Positions 1-6,294 of a DNA stretch of 8,806 nt are shown here, in pieces. Numbering within the stretch: the first letter of the stretch is position 1; the number at the start of each line of letters is the position of its first letter. The DNA comes from Pseudomonadota bacterium. GTDB taxonomy: Bacteria; Pseudomonadota; Gammaproteobacteria; Xanthomonadales; Rhodanobacteraceae. The position numbers were made by a program, and so were the translations under genes. The stretch covers positions 1 through 8,806 of the forward strand of contig JANXVS010000481.1 in the NCBI GenBank assembly GCA_025351555.1, given 5' to 3'. The notes below the pieces were generated by a model. The model ran no database searches and was not told where the DNA came from. It saw only the letters and a program-made list of their open reading frames with translations.

Positions 1-158
1 AATCGCCAATGGCCTCGGCGCGCGCACGCCGGACAGCGCAATCCCTTCGGCCAACGTGACCGGAACACCGCACTGCGGCACTTCGCTTCTGTCCCGTACT
101 GCGCCATGAATTCCACCATCGACAGACCCGCCTGGAACTGCACTTGATTCATCGCCAT
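1..158 (-). CDS. IS1595-family transposase, N-terminal part (runs off left edge)
   Basis: The minus-strand frame from the ATG at 158 reads MAMNQVQFQAGLSMVEFMAQ, then YGTEAKCRSAVF and RSRWPKGLRCPAC. This is the characteristic start of IS1595-family transposases: the NQVQFQxGLSM opening, a Y-G-x-E-x-x-C segment and the first Cys-x-x-Cys of the zinc ribbon that precedes the DDE catalytic domain. A clean Shine-Dalgarno GGAGG at 169-165 sits six bases before the ATG at 158; the second ATG at 152 is spaced less well, so 158 is preferred. Only 52 codons are visible and the catalytic part lies outside, so intactness cannot be judged. The element's upstream terminal inverted repeat should lie between about 170 and 250, but I could not define it without its partner. 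Family assignment is from remembered signatures and is fairly sure. Confidence 0.85.
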   Translation of the reverse strand, partial: MAMNQVQFQAGLSMVEFMAQYGTEAKCRSAVFRSRWPKGLRCPACARRGHWR

Positions 159-532
159 GACCCACCTCCATACCGAATGTGGGTGCTACCATCTCCCGTT
201 GCCGTCTCAAATCACGCGACCGCTGGCTGAGGAACGAAGCTAATCAGGATTTATTTTGAGTTCATCGGCTTGGCGTAATGTCTGCCCCGGAGTCAGCAGC
301 AGCGTGCGTGCGCAGGCTCCGTTAAAAGTTTCTTCCGGACGCACGCGGGCGATTCTCTCGAACCGTCCCGGATCCCAGCCGACTATTGCCGTGTTAGCTC
401 GCGGTATCAGATTGTTGGCGGGACGCGGAAGTAATCGTGGTGCGCCAAAACAATCTGCGCACCTCATCTCGATGGTCTGCAAATGTTTGCATGACTTTGA
501 ACCCTCGCCTCAGGCGATCCAAGGAGGAATCC
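159..532. other. Non-coding stretch: IS end and leader of the repeat-protein gene
   Basis: This stretch should contain the outer end of the IS1595-family element and the promoter of the following exported-protein gene, but neither could be pinned down. Overlapping open frames exist on both strands (about 240-482 minus and 256-549 plus); neither has a recognisable motif or a convincing ribosome binding site. A short hairpin TCGCC-TCA-GGCGA at 505-517 lies immediately before the Shine-Dalgarno AAGGAGG at 521-527; it is too small to call a regulatory element. Confidence 0.4.
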
Positions 533-1183
533 ATGAGTATCCATCGTAGCAATATCATCAAACTCGCCGCCCTGGCGATCGCAATGTCTGCCGCGCTGCC
601 AGCGCTGGCCGACGAGACGGCTGTGACGGTCACCAAGGGCAATCATCACTACACCTACTATCGTGACCACGACATCTATTTCTCGCCCGAGAGCAAGACC
701 TATTACTGGATGGATAACGGCACGTGGCAGTCTGGCGTGTCGCTGCCGTCCACCTACCAGAGTTACATTTCGGCCGGTGGCGTGGATATCGAACTGGACA
801 CCATGAAGCCCTACGAGCGCAATGACTATGTGGTGGCGCACTACAAGAGTGGCGGGCCGGCAACACAGGAGACGACCACCACCGAACATTCGACTTCCGA
901 TAACGGCGCCACCACGACCACCACCACTACCACCAAGCGCAAGTATGTGTACTACGGCGATCACGATATCTATTTCGCGCCTGAGTCAAAGACCTACTAC
1001 TGGATGGTCAATGGTACGTGGCAGTCAGGTACCGTATTGCCGCCGGAAGATCAGACTTACGTCCGCAGCGGCGGTGTCTCGATCGAGCTGGATACTGATC
1101 GTCCGTACGAAAAACACGATTGGGTGATCGCGCACTACAAGCACCATCACGAAGCTGAAGAACGCCACGAGGATGACAAGTAA
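533..1183 (+). CDS. Exported two-repeat protein with Thr-rich linker and His-rich tail
   Basis: A 216-residue protein of unknown function. The ATG at 533 follows a near-perfect AAGGAGG at 521-527, so it is chosen over the longer open frame beginning at 437. Residues 1-26 are a classical signal peptide with positive n-region, hydrophobic core and LPALA|DE cleavage site, so it should be periplasmic or secreted. The mature part is two homologous modules, residues 39-105 and 137-203, sharing DHDIYF, PESKTYYWM, NGTWQSG, LP, a GGV-IELDT segment, PYE and AHYK. They are joined by a Thr-rich linker with eight consecutive Thr at 127-134. The tail HHHEAEERHEDDK is His- and acid-rich and might bind metal (inference). 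The module resembles single-copy proteobacterial exported proteins with a YYYP..YFD...YFYL.xGxW..xxLP..EMDTDRPY pattern, which also lack a known role. It appears monocistronic, with a terminator downstream. Confidence 0.85.
   Translation: MSIHRSNIIKLAALAIAMSAALPALADETAVTVTKGNHHYTYYRDHDIYFSPESKTYYWMDNGTWQSGVSLPSTYQSYISAGGVDIELDTMKPYERNDYVVAHYKSGGPATQETTTTEHSTSDNGATTTTTTTTKRKYVYYGDHDIYFAPESKTYYWMVNGTWQSGTVLPPEDQTYVRSGGVSIELDTDRPYEKHDWVIAHYKHHHEAEERHEDDK
647..1141 (+). repeat. Intragenic direct repeat (two copies of 201 bp)
   Basis: Copy 1 is 647-847 and copy 2 is 941-1141; they encode the two 67-residue modules of the exported protein. Stretches such as CTGGATGG, ACGTGGCAGTC and ATCTATTTC are shared at DNA level while many third positions differ, so this is an older duplication under protein-level constraint. 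The 93-bp spacer contains a run of ACC/ACT Thr codons around 911-934, a simple repeat that could expand or contract. Confidence 0.85.
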
Positions 1184-1224
1184 GCAATGTTGCCGAAAGG
1201 CATAGCAGAATAAGTAGAACGATG

Positions 1225-1254
1225 GGGGCCCGCGCGTGCGGGCTCCTTTTTTTT
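1225..1254 (+). terminator. Rho-independent terminator
   Basis: A nine-base-pair GC-rich stem, GGGGCCCGC (1225-1233) with GCGGGCTCC (1238-1246), contains one G-T wobble and a GCGT loop. It is followed immediately by eight T residues (1247-1254). It lies about 40 bases after the stop codon of the repeat-protein gene, separating that gene from the following NYN-domain gene. Confidence 0.92.
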
Positions 1255-1337
1255 GAGGTAAAAGGGGGCGCGGTAACCCACGATCGGAATCCCCAACAGC
1301 GCTGTGCAAAATAGTCACATGGGCACGGAGATATAGG

Positions 1338-2153
1338 ATGGCCATGCAACCCGAAACCCGAAACCTCGCTCTGTTCTGTGATTTCGAGAACGTCGCGCTT
1401 GGTGTGCGCGAAGCCAAGTACGCGCAATTCGATATCAACAAGGTGCTCGAACGCCTGTTGCTCAAGGGCAGCATCGTGGTCAAGAAGGCGTACTGCGACT
1501 GGGAGCGCTACAAGGATTTTCGCGCCGCCATGCACTACGCGTCATTCGAGCTGATCGAGGTGCCCCACGTCAGCCAGTCGGGAAAAAACTCGGCGGATAT
1601 CCGCATGGTCGTCGACGCGCTGGATCTTTGCTACACCAAGGCGCATGTGGATACGTTCGTCATCCTCAGCGGCGACTCGGATTTTTCTCCGCTGGTCAGC
1701 AAGCTGCGCGAGAATAACAAGACCGTGATCGGCGTCGGCGTAAAAAATTCGACATCGAATCTGCTGATCGCCAATTGCGATGAGTTCATTTACTACGACG
1801 ACCTGGTTCGCGTGCAGAAAGCCAAGCCGGCGCCGAAGAAAAAAGCCGAGGCAAAAGGCGCAGCGGCCGTCGCGGCGCCCGCGCACAAATCCGACGCCAA
1901 CAAAAAGCAGGAAGCATTCGACGTCGTGCTGGAAACCGTGGAAGCCCTGATTGCCGAACGCGGCGAGGAAGAAAAACTCTGGGGCTCGATGGTCAAACAG
2001 GCGTTGAAGCGACGCAAACCCGGTTTCAATGAAAGCTATTACGGTTTCAAATCGTTCAACGCCTTGCTCGAAGAAGCCAAGGCACGCCGGTTGCTGGAAC
2101 TGGAGCGCGACGACAAGTCTGGTGGGTACCTGGTCAGGGTTGTGCCGGCGTAG
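1338..2153 (+). CDS. NYN domain (PIN-like) putative RNase with C-terminal OST-HTH/LOTUS domain
   Basis: A 271-residue two-domain protein. Residues about 8-160 form a NYN domain of the LabA/MARF1-like PIN superfamily. The expected metal-binding acidic residues are visible: D15 and N18 in LFCDFENV, D87 in KNSADIRMVVDALD, and D113/D115 in ILSGDSDFSPL. A Lys/Ala-rich linker spans about 161-190. Residues about 193-268 match the OST-HTH/LOTUS winged-helix fold, with LWGSMVKQALKRRKPGFNES, then YYGFKSFNALLEEA and a final GGYLVRV strand. NYN domains are predicted ribonucleases and LOTUS domains bind RNA or partner proteins, so the protein is likely a cytoplasmic RNA-processing or decay factor; its substrate is unknown. 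The ATG at 1338 has GGAG at 1327-1330. It is a single gene, with a terminator upstream and a convergent gene downstream. Domain calls are secure; the biological role is inferred. Confidence 0.92.
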   Translation: MAMQPETRNLALFCDFENVALGVREAKYAQFDINKVLERLLLKGSIVVKKAYCDWERYKDFRAAMHYASFELIEVPHVSQSGKNSADIRMVVDALDLCYTKAHVDTFVILSGDSDFSPLVSKLRENNKTVIGVGVKNSTSNLLIANCDEFIYYDDLVRVQKAKPAPKKKAEAKGAAAVAAPAHKSDANKKQEAFDVVLETVEALIAERGEEEKLWGSMVKQALKRRKPGFNESYYGFKSFNALLEEAKARRLLELERDDKSGGYLVRVVPA

Positions 2154-2207
2154 CAGCAAGCGCCGCGCGTTGAGGAACCCTGAAAATAAAACAGCGCCAT
2201 GCAGGGG

Positions 2208-2231
2208 CTGGTTGATTTGCAAATTCACCAG
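2208..2231. other. Near-palindrome between convergent genes, possible terminator
   Basis: CTGGTTGATTTG pairs with CAAATTCACCAG with one mismatch and one wobble, centred on TTTGCAAA. It lies between the stop codons of the NYN gene (2153) and the convergent beta-helix gene (2245). No T-run follows directly on the plus strand. On the minus strand a TTTTATTTT stretch lies about 16-25 bases beyond the palindrome (2191-2183). A bidirectional termination role is possible but weakly supported. Confidence 0.3.
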
Positions 2232-2244
2232 TGCAGGGCAGTGT

Positions 2245-3300
2245 TTACCTGGTATTGGCGAACGGGTCGCCCGAGGCAAAGCCGGTGGCCGGGCCGCCCC
2301 AGGAAATGAGCTGCGCCGGCCGGTTGCCCGAGGCAATCGAATAGTCCGGGTTTGCCACCGCTGCAAAATTGGAAGTAGAGGAGCATCGAGTCACTACATT
2401 AGTGCCACCAACCGTATCGATGAGGATACCGATCTGGTAATTGTAGTTTGCCGAACAATGATCGATGCGGCCGTTGCTTGCAGTCGAATGAATGCCGTTT
2501 TGCGTGTTGTGGGTCGCCAGGGTGTCGATCACTTCCGTACCTGGGCTATTGATGGTTACGCCATCCAGGATATTAAACTGTGCCTTGCAGCCCACGATCA
2601 GTACCCCGTATCCGTTGGTGACGAAACCGGATCCGCCATTTTCATTGCAGGTGCAATCCTGGATTACGCTGCCGTAGTCGCAGGCGATGCCATGGCCGCT
2701 GCCGAGCGTGCCAGTCACGACGCACTGCACGACGCGGCACGAACTGAGGGTCTGTATTCCGAAACCGCCGCACGAGTCAACCGCGCAACCCGTGACAAAT
2801 CCTCGTTGACCAATGGTGAGTCCGCCGCTGGCGCAACTTCCCACGGTCACGCCTTCGACTCGTGCCTGATACGTATTGGCCGCCGCGTCAACGCCGATGG
2901 CTCCCCAAGAAGCGATATTGCCGTTGCGCACGATCAGCCCATTTGCAGTATTCGTTGCGACAATCCCGCTCAATGATCCGGATACGCCAAGCAAGCTGAA
3001 TCCGTTCAGATCGATGCTGACATTGGGCGCGGCCACGGCGATCCCGTTCCGGCCGCTGACTCCGATCACGTTACCTGTCAGGTAATACGACCCCGACTGA
3101 CTGATGACATACGTCGATGAGTTGTCGCCTGTGAGCGACTGCACCGGCGTGCGCGCTTCCACCTGATCCAGCGTTTTCATTGTGGGCGTTACCGGCCCCG
3201 CGGGTGGATTCAGGGATCCGGCCTGGGTGACTTTATGGATGGCAGCGATTCCCGCAATTCCTGCCACTCCGAGCAATACACGACGATCAAGATTGGTCAC
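2245..3300 (-). CDS. Exported right-handed beta-helix repeat protein with Tat-like leader
   Basis: A 351-residue protein. The open frame extends to a GTG at 3315, but that codon lies at the edge of the Shine-Dalgarno AAGGAGAGG. The GTG at 3300, just after it, is therefore the likely start, giving MTNLDRRVLLGVAG. The RRVLL plus hydrophobic stretch resembles a twin-arginine leader. After a conserved PPAGPVTPTMKTL segment comes a Gly/Asn/Cys-rich body with repeated GSYYLTGNV, SIDLNGFSL, NGLIVRNGNI, GHGIAC, GSGFVTNG, LDGVTINS and NGIHS units. These are typical rungs of a parallel beta-helix (pectate-lyase/NosD-like fold). It fits a family of exported beta-helix proteins I recall from Proteobacteria and Planctomycetes; no catalytic residues can be assigned. 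It is probably extracytoplasmic, binding or modifying a polysaccharide or surface component (inference). Its Shine-Dalgarno overlaps the end of the upstream gene, so the two form an operon. Confidence 0.85.
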   Translation of the reverse strand: MTNLDRRVLLGVAGIAGIAAIHKVTQAGSLNPPAGPVTPTMKTLDQVEARTPVQSLTGDNSSTYVISQSGSYYLTGNVIGVSGRNGIAVAAPNVSIDLNGFSLLGVSGSLSGIVATNTANGLIVRNGNIASWGAIGVDAAANTYQARVEGVTVGSCASGGLTIGQRGFVTGCAVDSCGGFGIQTLSSCRVVQCVVTGTLGSGHGIACDYGSVIQDCTCNENGGSGFVTNGYGVLIVGCKAQFNILDGVTINSPGTEVIDTLATHNTQNGIHSTASNGRIDHCSANYNYQIGILIDTVGGTNVVTRCSSTSNFAAVANPDYSIASGNRPAQLISWGGPATGFASGDPFANTR

Positions 3301-3311
3301 GGTCCTCTCCT

Positions 3312-3902
3312 TCACTGAGTGCTGTATGAAACTGCCGCGGCCAATTCTGCGTAAGCGCCGGCCGCAAGAAAGCAGGGTGGGGGTTCAAAGCCGTTGGCGA
3401 AAATCACGTCGGTGCGCCATGTGGTAGTCACCGGCGCTTGCGTAGCGAAATTTATCCAGCCGATGTTTTCGCCCCAGGCAAGTCCGTTGAACTGCCCTGC
3501 AAGGTCGATCACTACGTGGCAGCCAGCGGGCGCAAAGTTGATCCAGCCGATATTTTCTCCCCAGGCATAACCGGACAGCCCGCCGCTGCGATCATTGACC
3601 ACACCACTGCCGGTCGGCGCAAAGTTGATCCAGCCCAGGTTCTCGGCCCACGCAAAGCCGCTGATATTGGTATCGGCGACGGTAACGCCCGGCCCCGCGG
3701 TGGGCGCGAAGTTGACCCAGCCCGCGTTTTCGCTCCAGGCATAGGAATTGGGTAGAATATTACCGGCAGCCGACGCGCGAATCGCCGCGATCAGCAGCAC
3801 CGCGCCGATCGCCCGCACGCATACGGTGCGCTCGCGATACCCGCACCGCTGCACGTCGTGCTTGATCGCCCGATAGGCGACGTTTACACCCGTCACGCTC
3901 AT
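3312..3902 (-). CDS. Exported protein with four 29-residue AWxENxGWxNF repeats
   Basis: A 196-residue protein of unknown function. The ATG at 3902 is preceded by AGAGGGG about six bases upstream. A long basic N-region (1-30) leads into a hydrophobic segment AIGAVLLIAA and a possible cleavage site near RASAAG, so export is likely, though the n-region is unusually long and the real start may be further in. The mature part carries four copies of a motif, YAWSENAGWVNF, FAWAENLGWINF, YAWGENIGWINF and LAWGENIGWINF, starting at residues 54, 83, 112 and 141: an exact 29-residue period with a G-V-x-D-x-x-G-x-xSG linker. The motif occurs in other bacterial exported proteins with unknown ligands. The tail contains DVIFANGFE, resembling a C-terminal tag I recall from Xanthomonadales secreted proteins. 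The TGA at 3314-3312 lies 12 bases before the GTG of the beta-helix gene, suggesting coupled translation. Confidence 0.78.
   Translation of the reverse strand: MSVTGVNVAYRAIKHDVQRCGYRERTVCVRAIGAVLLIAAIRASAAGNILPNSYAWSENAGWVNFAPTAGPGVTVADTNISGFAWAENLGWINFAPTGSGVVNDRSGGLSGYAWGENIGWINFAPAGCHVVIDLAGQFNGLAWGENIGWINFATQAPVTTTWRTDVIFANGFEPPPCFLAAGAYAELAAAVSYSTQ
3447..3743 (-). repeat. Four 87-bp intragenic repeats encoding the 29-residue unit
   Basis: The Trp-rich 12-residue core recurs every 87 bp within the gene at 3312-3902. On the plus strand this appears as recurring AAGTTGATCCAGCC-like blocks near 3533, 3620 and 3707. The DNA is similar between copies but not identical, and the reading frame is kept throughout. 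Confidence 0.85.
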
Positions 3903-3998
3903 GTTCAGCCCCTCTATGAGCTAAACAAACGACCACTGGGATGGGATGCGAACATTGGCCGGCGGCAACGTGTATGTTAGCGCTAGGAGTAACTGCCC

Positions 3999-4676
3999 AT
4001 GACAGACGAGCAACCGGAATCTGCGCAAACCGAATCGACGCCGGCCGATCTGGTTGTGCTCACCGCAATCGAGGCCCGCGCGCTTGGCTGCCTCATCGAG
4101 AAGGCGGCGACCACGCCCGAGGTCTATCCGCTCACGCTGAACGCGCTGCAGCTTGCGTGCAATCAGAAAACCAATCGCGATCCGATCATGAATGCCGAAC
4201 TCGGTGATGTCGGTCACGCGCTGCACACGCTTGAAGAAAAACAACTGGTCAGCGTCAGGCGCGGCGCGCGCGTGTTGCGTTACGAGCATACGATCGATGC
4301 AGCACTGAACCTGACGACGCGCTCGCGGGCGGTGATCGCGCTGTTGCTGTTGCGCGGTGCGCAAACGCAGACTGAGCTCTACACGCGCAGTGGACGCCTC
4401 GCGGATTTCCCCGATCCGGCGATGCTCGGCGATACGCTGGATCGCCTCATCGCGCGCGAACCTGCGCTGGTGATGCGCATCGGTCGCAGCAGCGGTCAGC
4501 GCGAAGATCGCTATATGCATTTGTTGTCCGGGCCTGTATCGATCGAAAACCTGCCCGCGCGCGCCGAGCCGGGCGGCAGCGGGCCCGGGAATTCCGATCT
4601 GGAAGCTCGCGTCGAAGCGCTGGAACATGCGGTCGCGGAGCTTCAGCAAAAGCTCGCAACGCACAATGTGAACTGA
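3999..4676 (+). CDS. yceH: YceH family protein (DUF480/UPF0502)
   Basis: A 225-residue cytoplasmic protein, close to the usual length of about 215-225. Hallmark family segments are LTAIEARALGCLIEKAATTP, EVYPLTLNALQLACNQKTNR and DPIMNAELGDVGHALHTLEE, then RSRAVIALLLLRGAQTQTEL and the sequence around YTRSGRLADF. The family folds as two winged-helix domains, here about residues 15-100 and 105-185. A DNA-binding or regulatory role is presumed from the fold, but no pathway is established. Residues about 200-222 (LEARVEALEHAVAELQQKL) form a short coiled coil as in homologues. AGGAG at 3985-3989 precedes the ATG by nine bases. It is transcribed divergently from the exported-repeat-protein operon and in line with the next two genes. 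Confidence 0.95.
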   Translation: MTDEQPESAQTESTPADLVVLTAIEARALGCLIEKAATTPEVYPLTLNALQLACNQKTNRDPIMNAELGDVGHALHTLEEKQLVSVRRGARVLRYEHTIDAALNLTTRSRAVIALLLLRGAQTQTELYTRSGRLADFPDPAMLGDTLDRLIAREPALVMRIGRSSGQREDRYMHLLSGPVSIENLPARAEPGGSGPGNSDLEARVEALEHAVAELQQKLATHNVN

Positions 4677-4725
4677 CGATGCCGCAGGTTCGAGTGTTGG
4701 CGTTCGTTGAGGGGTGCAGGCACAC

Positions 4726-5169
4726 ATGAACGGAAAGGTCTCGCGCCGGTTGCTAGGGATGTTCTTTGTTAGCGCCGGCGTACTCCATTTCGTGTTCACG
4801 CCCGACTACATGAAGATCATGCCGCCGTGGCTGCCCTGGCATCAGGGTCTGGTACTCGTCAGCGGCGTAGGCGAAATCGCGGGTGGCCTAGGCGTGTTGT
4901 GGCACCTCACACGGCGTTGGGCGGGCGATGGACTCATCGCGTTGTGCCTGGCGGTGTTGCCGGCGAATGTGCAGATGCTGCTGGATGCGCAAGTCGCGGG
5001 CGCGTCCGCCATTTGGCTCGCCCTGCTGTGGCTGCGCCTGCCGCTACAGTTCTTACTCATCGGGTGGATCTGGCGTGCGACGCATCGACGTGTCGTGGAA
5101 ACCAAAGTGGATCCCGCGTTAGACGTTGCGCCTGTTCGTCGCGAGTCGCCATCGCGTTTTTCGCGGTGA
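4726..5169 (+). CDS. DoxX-like small integral membrane protein
   Basis: A 147-residue inner-membrane protein with four predicted helices at about 8-25, 42-60, 67-83 and 94-115. Conserved family features are GVLHFVFTPDYMKIMPPWLP, LVSGVGEIAGGLGVL, an LxAVLPANVQM segment and WLRLPLQFLLIGW. These match the DoxX-like group found in many proteobacteria, whose biochemical role is not established. I chose the ATG at 4726, with GCAGG or TGAGGGG upstream; a GTG four codons earlier (4714) is in frame but overlaps that purine-rich stretch. The stop TGA at 5167-5169 shares its A with the ATG of the next gene (TGATG), so the two are probably translationally coupled. The basic C-terminal tail (VRRESPSRFSR) should be cytoplasmic. 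Confidence 0.85.
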   Translation: MNGKVSRRLLGMFFVSAGVLHFVFTPDYMKIMPPWLPWHQGLVLVSGVGEIAGGLGVLWHLTRRWAGDGLIALCLAVLPANVQMLLDAQVAGASAIWLALLWLRLPLQFLLIGWIWRATHRRVVETKVDPALDVAPVRRESPSRFSR

Positions 5170-5480
5170 TGCCCATGGCGGCGACCTGGTACCTGTACTT
5201 GATCGAATGCAAGAACGGACGGATTTACACCGGCATTACACTTGATCTGGCCGCTCGATTCGACAAGCATCAGCGCGGCAAAGGCGCCATGTTTACCCGA
5301 TTGAATCCCGTCTTGCGGATGATCGCCGCCAAGACATTCGATGGCCGCTCCGATGCCAGCAAGGCCGAGCACCAGATGAAGCAGCTTACGACCATCCAAA
5401 AGCGTCTGACTGCGGCAGGATGGCTATTGCAAGTCGGTTTGCCGTCCATCGAGACGTTGCCGTTTGATTCAAGTCGATAG
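5169..5480 (+). CDS. GIY-YIG domain protein (UPF0213/YhbQ-like)
   Basis: A 103-residue single-domain GIY-YIG nuclease-superfamily protein. WYLYLIECKNGRIYTGITLD carries the GIY-YIG motif as YLY...YTG. It is followed by the conserved Arg in LAARFDKHQRGKGAMFTR and the conserved Glu in SKAEHQMKQL. Length and layout match the small YhbQ/UPF0213 family, whose members have been linked to DNA processing without an agreed cellular role. All key residues are present, so it could be active. The ATG at 5169 overlaps the upstream stop as TGATG; a second ATG at 5175 (MAATWY) is also possible. The open frame continues upstream as far as 4827, but there it only overlaps the DoxX-like gene. It ends near the 3' end of the decayed hsdR on the opposite strand. 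Confidence 0.88.
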   Translation: MPMAATWYLYLIECKNGRIYTGITLDLAARFDKHQRGKGAMFTRLNPVLRMIAAKTFDGRSDASKAEHQMKQLTTIQKRLTAAGWLLQVGLPSIETLPFDSSR

Positions 5481-5496
5481 AAACAGTCCTGGCAAC

Positions 5497-6001
5497 TCAA
5501 CCTGCTCGCGCAGCTTCTTGATACAGGTATTTCTGGAACCCGGTCGAAAGCTTTTGCGATGTGGTCGGGATGGTCTTTTCGTTATCCTGAAAGTCACGCA
5601 GGTGTTGCTCGCCGAGCGCGCCATCGTTCGCGGTCGCTGATAGTAGCGGCTCTGGAAGAAGCCGCCGCGATCCTCGAACGGCACGGCGGAGAAGCGATCG
5701 CGCCAGACCTTGCGAGTCGCGAAGGTGCACTCCCACAGTTCCTGCGGCGTCGGATATTGCGCCAGTTCCGCTTCGACGCCGGTATGCATGTCGATGGTGT
5801 AGATGCCTTGTCCGTTGCTGGCGTAAGTGAAGCGGATCGGCAGCTTGCCCGCGTAATCCTTGACCTGCCCACGCCTTCGGTCAGCGGCTTGTCCCAGGCC
5901 TTGGCTTCGACCACTGCGAGTTTGGTGGAGCGGTACTCCAGCACGTAATCGGCGGTGAGCGCGGGCTCGATATGTTCAGCGCGGGTTTCGGCTTCGTTCA
6001 T
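5497..6001 (-). pseudogene. hsdR: Type I restriction enzyme R subunit (hsdR), deleted and frameshifted remnant
   Basis: Starting at the ATG at 6001, the minus strand reads NEAETRAEHIEPAL and then jumps to TADYVLEYRSTKLAVVEAKA, WDKPLTEGVG. Compared with HsdR as I know it, about 36 residues are missing at this join (near 5953-5962). After GVG a one-base loss (within 5865-5870) shifts the frame; in the next frame QVKDYAGKLPIRFTYASNGQ, DMHTGVEAELAQYPTPQELW and FEDRGGFFQSRYYQ follow. At about 5633-5640 there is a further join to ATANDGALGEQHLRDFQDNE and KTIPT-TSQKLSTG, which belong far downstream in HsdR, so the Walker A and DEAD-box motor core is gone. Three codons appear lost in TIPT(ILT)TSQK. 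The last residues, FQKYLYQEAARAG, are not recognised. The protein cannot be functional. Its start overlaps the upstream toxin's stop as ATGA. Confidence 0.9.
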
Positions 6002-6294
6002 TCCGCAGAATATCCCGCTTCGCACTGATGGCGGATGGTGAGCAGACGCAGCACATCTGCTTCGGGATCAAACCGGTACAGGAAAACATAGCCGCTGCGC
6101 CCTCGCGAGATGATCAGCTTTCGCAGAGTATCGTTCACCAGGCGGCCGACTAAGGGGTGGTTGCGCAATACGCGCACAGCCTCTTCAATCAGGCCCGCGG
6201 TCGCGGCGGCGGCCACTGGATCGGCTTCCAGCAAAAAATCGGCCAACCGATCCATGTCAGACAGTGCGGTTTCCGAGAAGCTCAGGTGCGCCAA
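5998..6294 (-). CDS. ParE/RelE-family toxin (TA module 3)
   Basis: A 98-residue toxin-like protein of the ParE/RelE superfamily. It shows the two N-terminal helices (SFSETALSDMDRLADFLLEA, then AGLIEEAVRVLRNHPLVGR) and the C-terminal beta-sheet LRKLIISRGRSGYVFLYRFD and VLRLLTIRHQCEAGY, typical of ParE-like toxins. The target (gyrase or ribosome-bound mRNA) cannot be told from sequence. The best start is a TTG at 6294, giving a 13-base overlap with the antitoxin gene and preceded by AAGG; no ATG or GTG lies nearby in frame. Its stop TGA (6000-5998) overlaps the hsdR remnant's ATG. It appears intact and would be co-translated with the antitoxin. Confidence 0.85.
   Translation of the reverse strand: MAHLSFSETALSDMDRLADFLLEADPVAAAATAGLIEEAVRVLRNHPLVGRLVNDTLRKLIISRGRSGYVFLYRFDPEADVLRLLTIRHQCEAGYSAE

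Noticed and set aside
505..517. TCGCC-TCA-GGCGA hairpin before the Shine-Dalgarno
   Set aside because: A five-base stem with a three-base loop is too common in GC-rich DNA to call a regulatory element.
437..532. Longer start for the two-repeat protein at 437
   Set aside because: It would bury the signal peptide behind 32 residues, whereas AAGGAGG lies directly before the ATG at 533.
240..549. Overlapping open frames of 80 and 97 codons between the IS1595-family gene and the exported-protein gene
   Set aside because: No family motif, no ribosome binding site and unbiased codon use on both strands. The plus-strand frame also runs past the well-supported start at 533.
2029..2976. Large plus-strand open frame opposite the beta-helix gene
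   Set aside because: It is antisense to clear beta-helix repeats and overlaps the NYN gene end; its translation has no domain and no ribosome binding site.
3301..3315. GTG at 3315 as start of the beta-helix protein
   Set aside because: That codon borders the AAGGAGAGG Shine-Dalgarno sequence itself; the GTG at 3300 fits it and gives a compact leader.
3447..3743. CRISPR-like regularly spaced repeats
   Set aside because: The 87-bp period is a coding repeat that keeps the frame, with variable third positions and no unique spacers.
3951..3985. TTGGCC ... TATGTT as promoter of yceH
   Set aside because: The spacer is only about 12 bases, too short for a sigma-70 promoter.
4827..5168. Upstream extension of the GIY-YIG frame
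   Set aside because: It only overlaps the DoxX-like gene in another frame, with Arg/Cys-rich nonsense translation; the domain begins right after the ATG at 5169.
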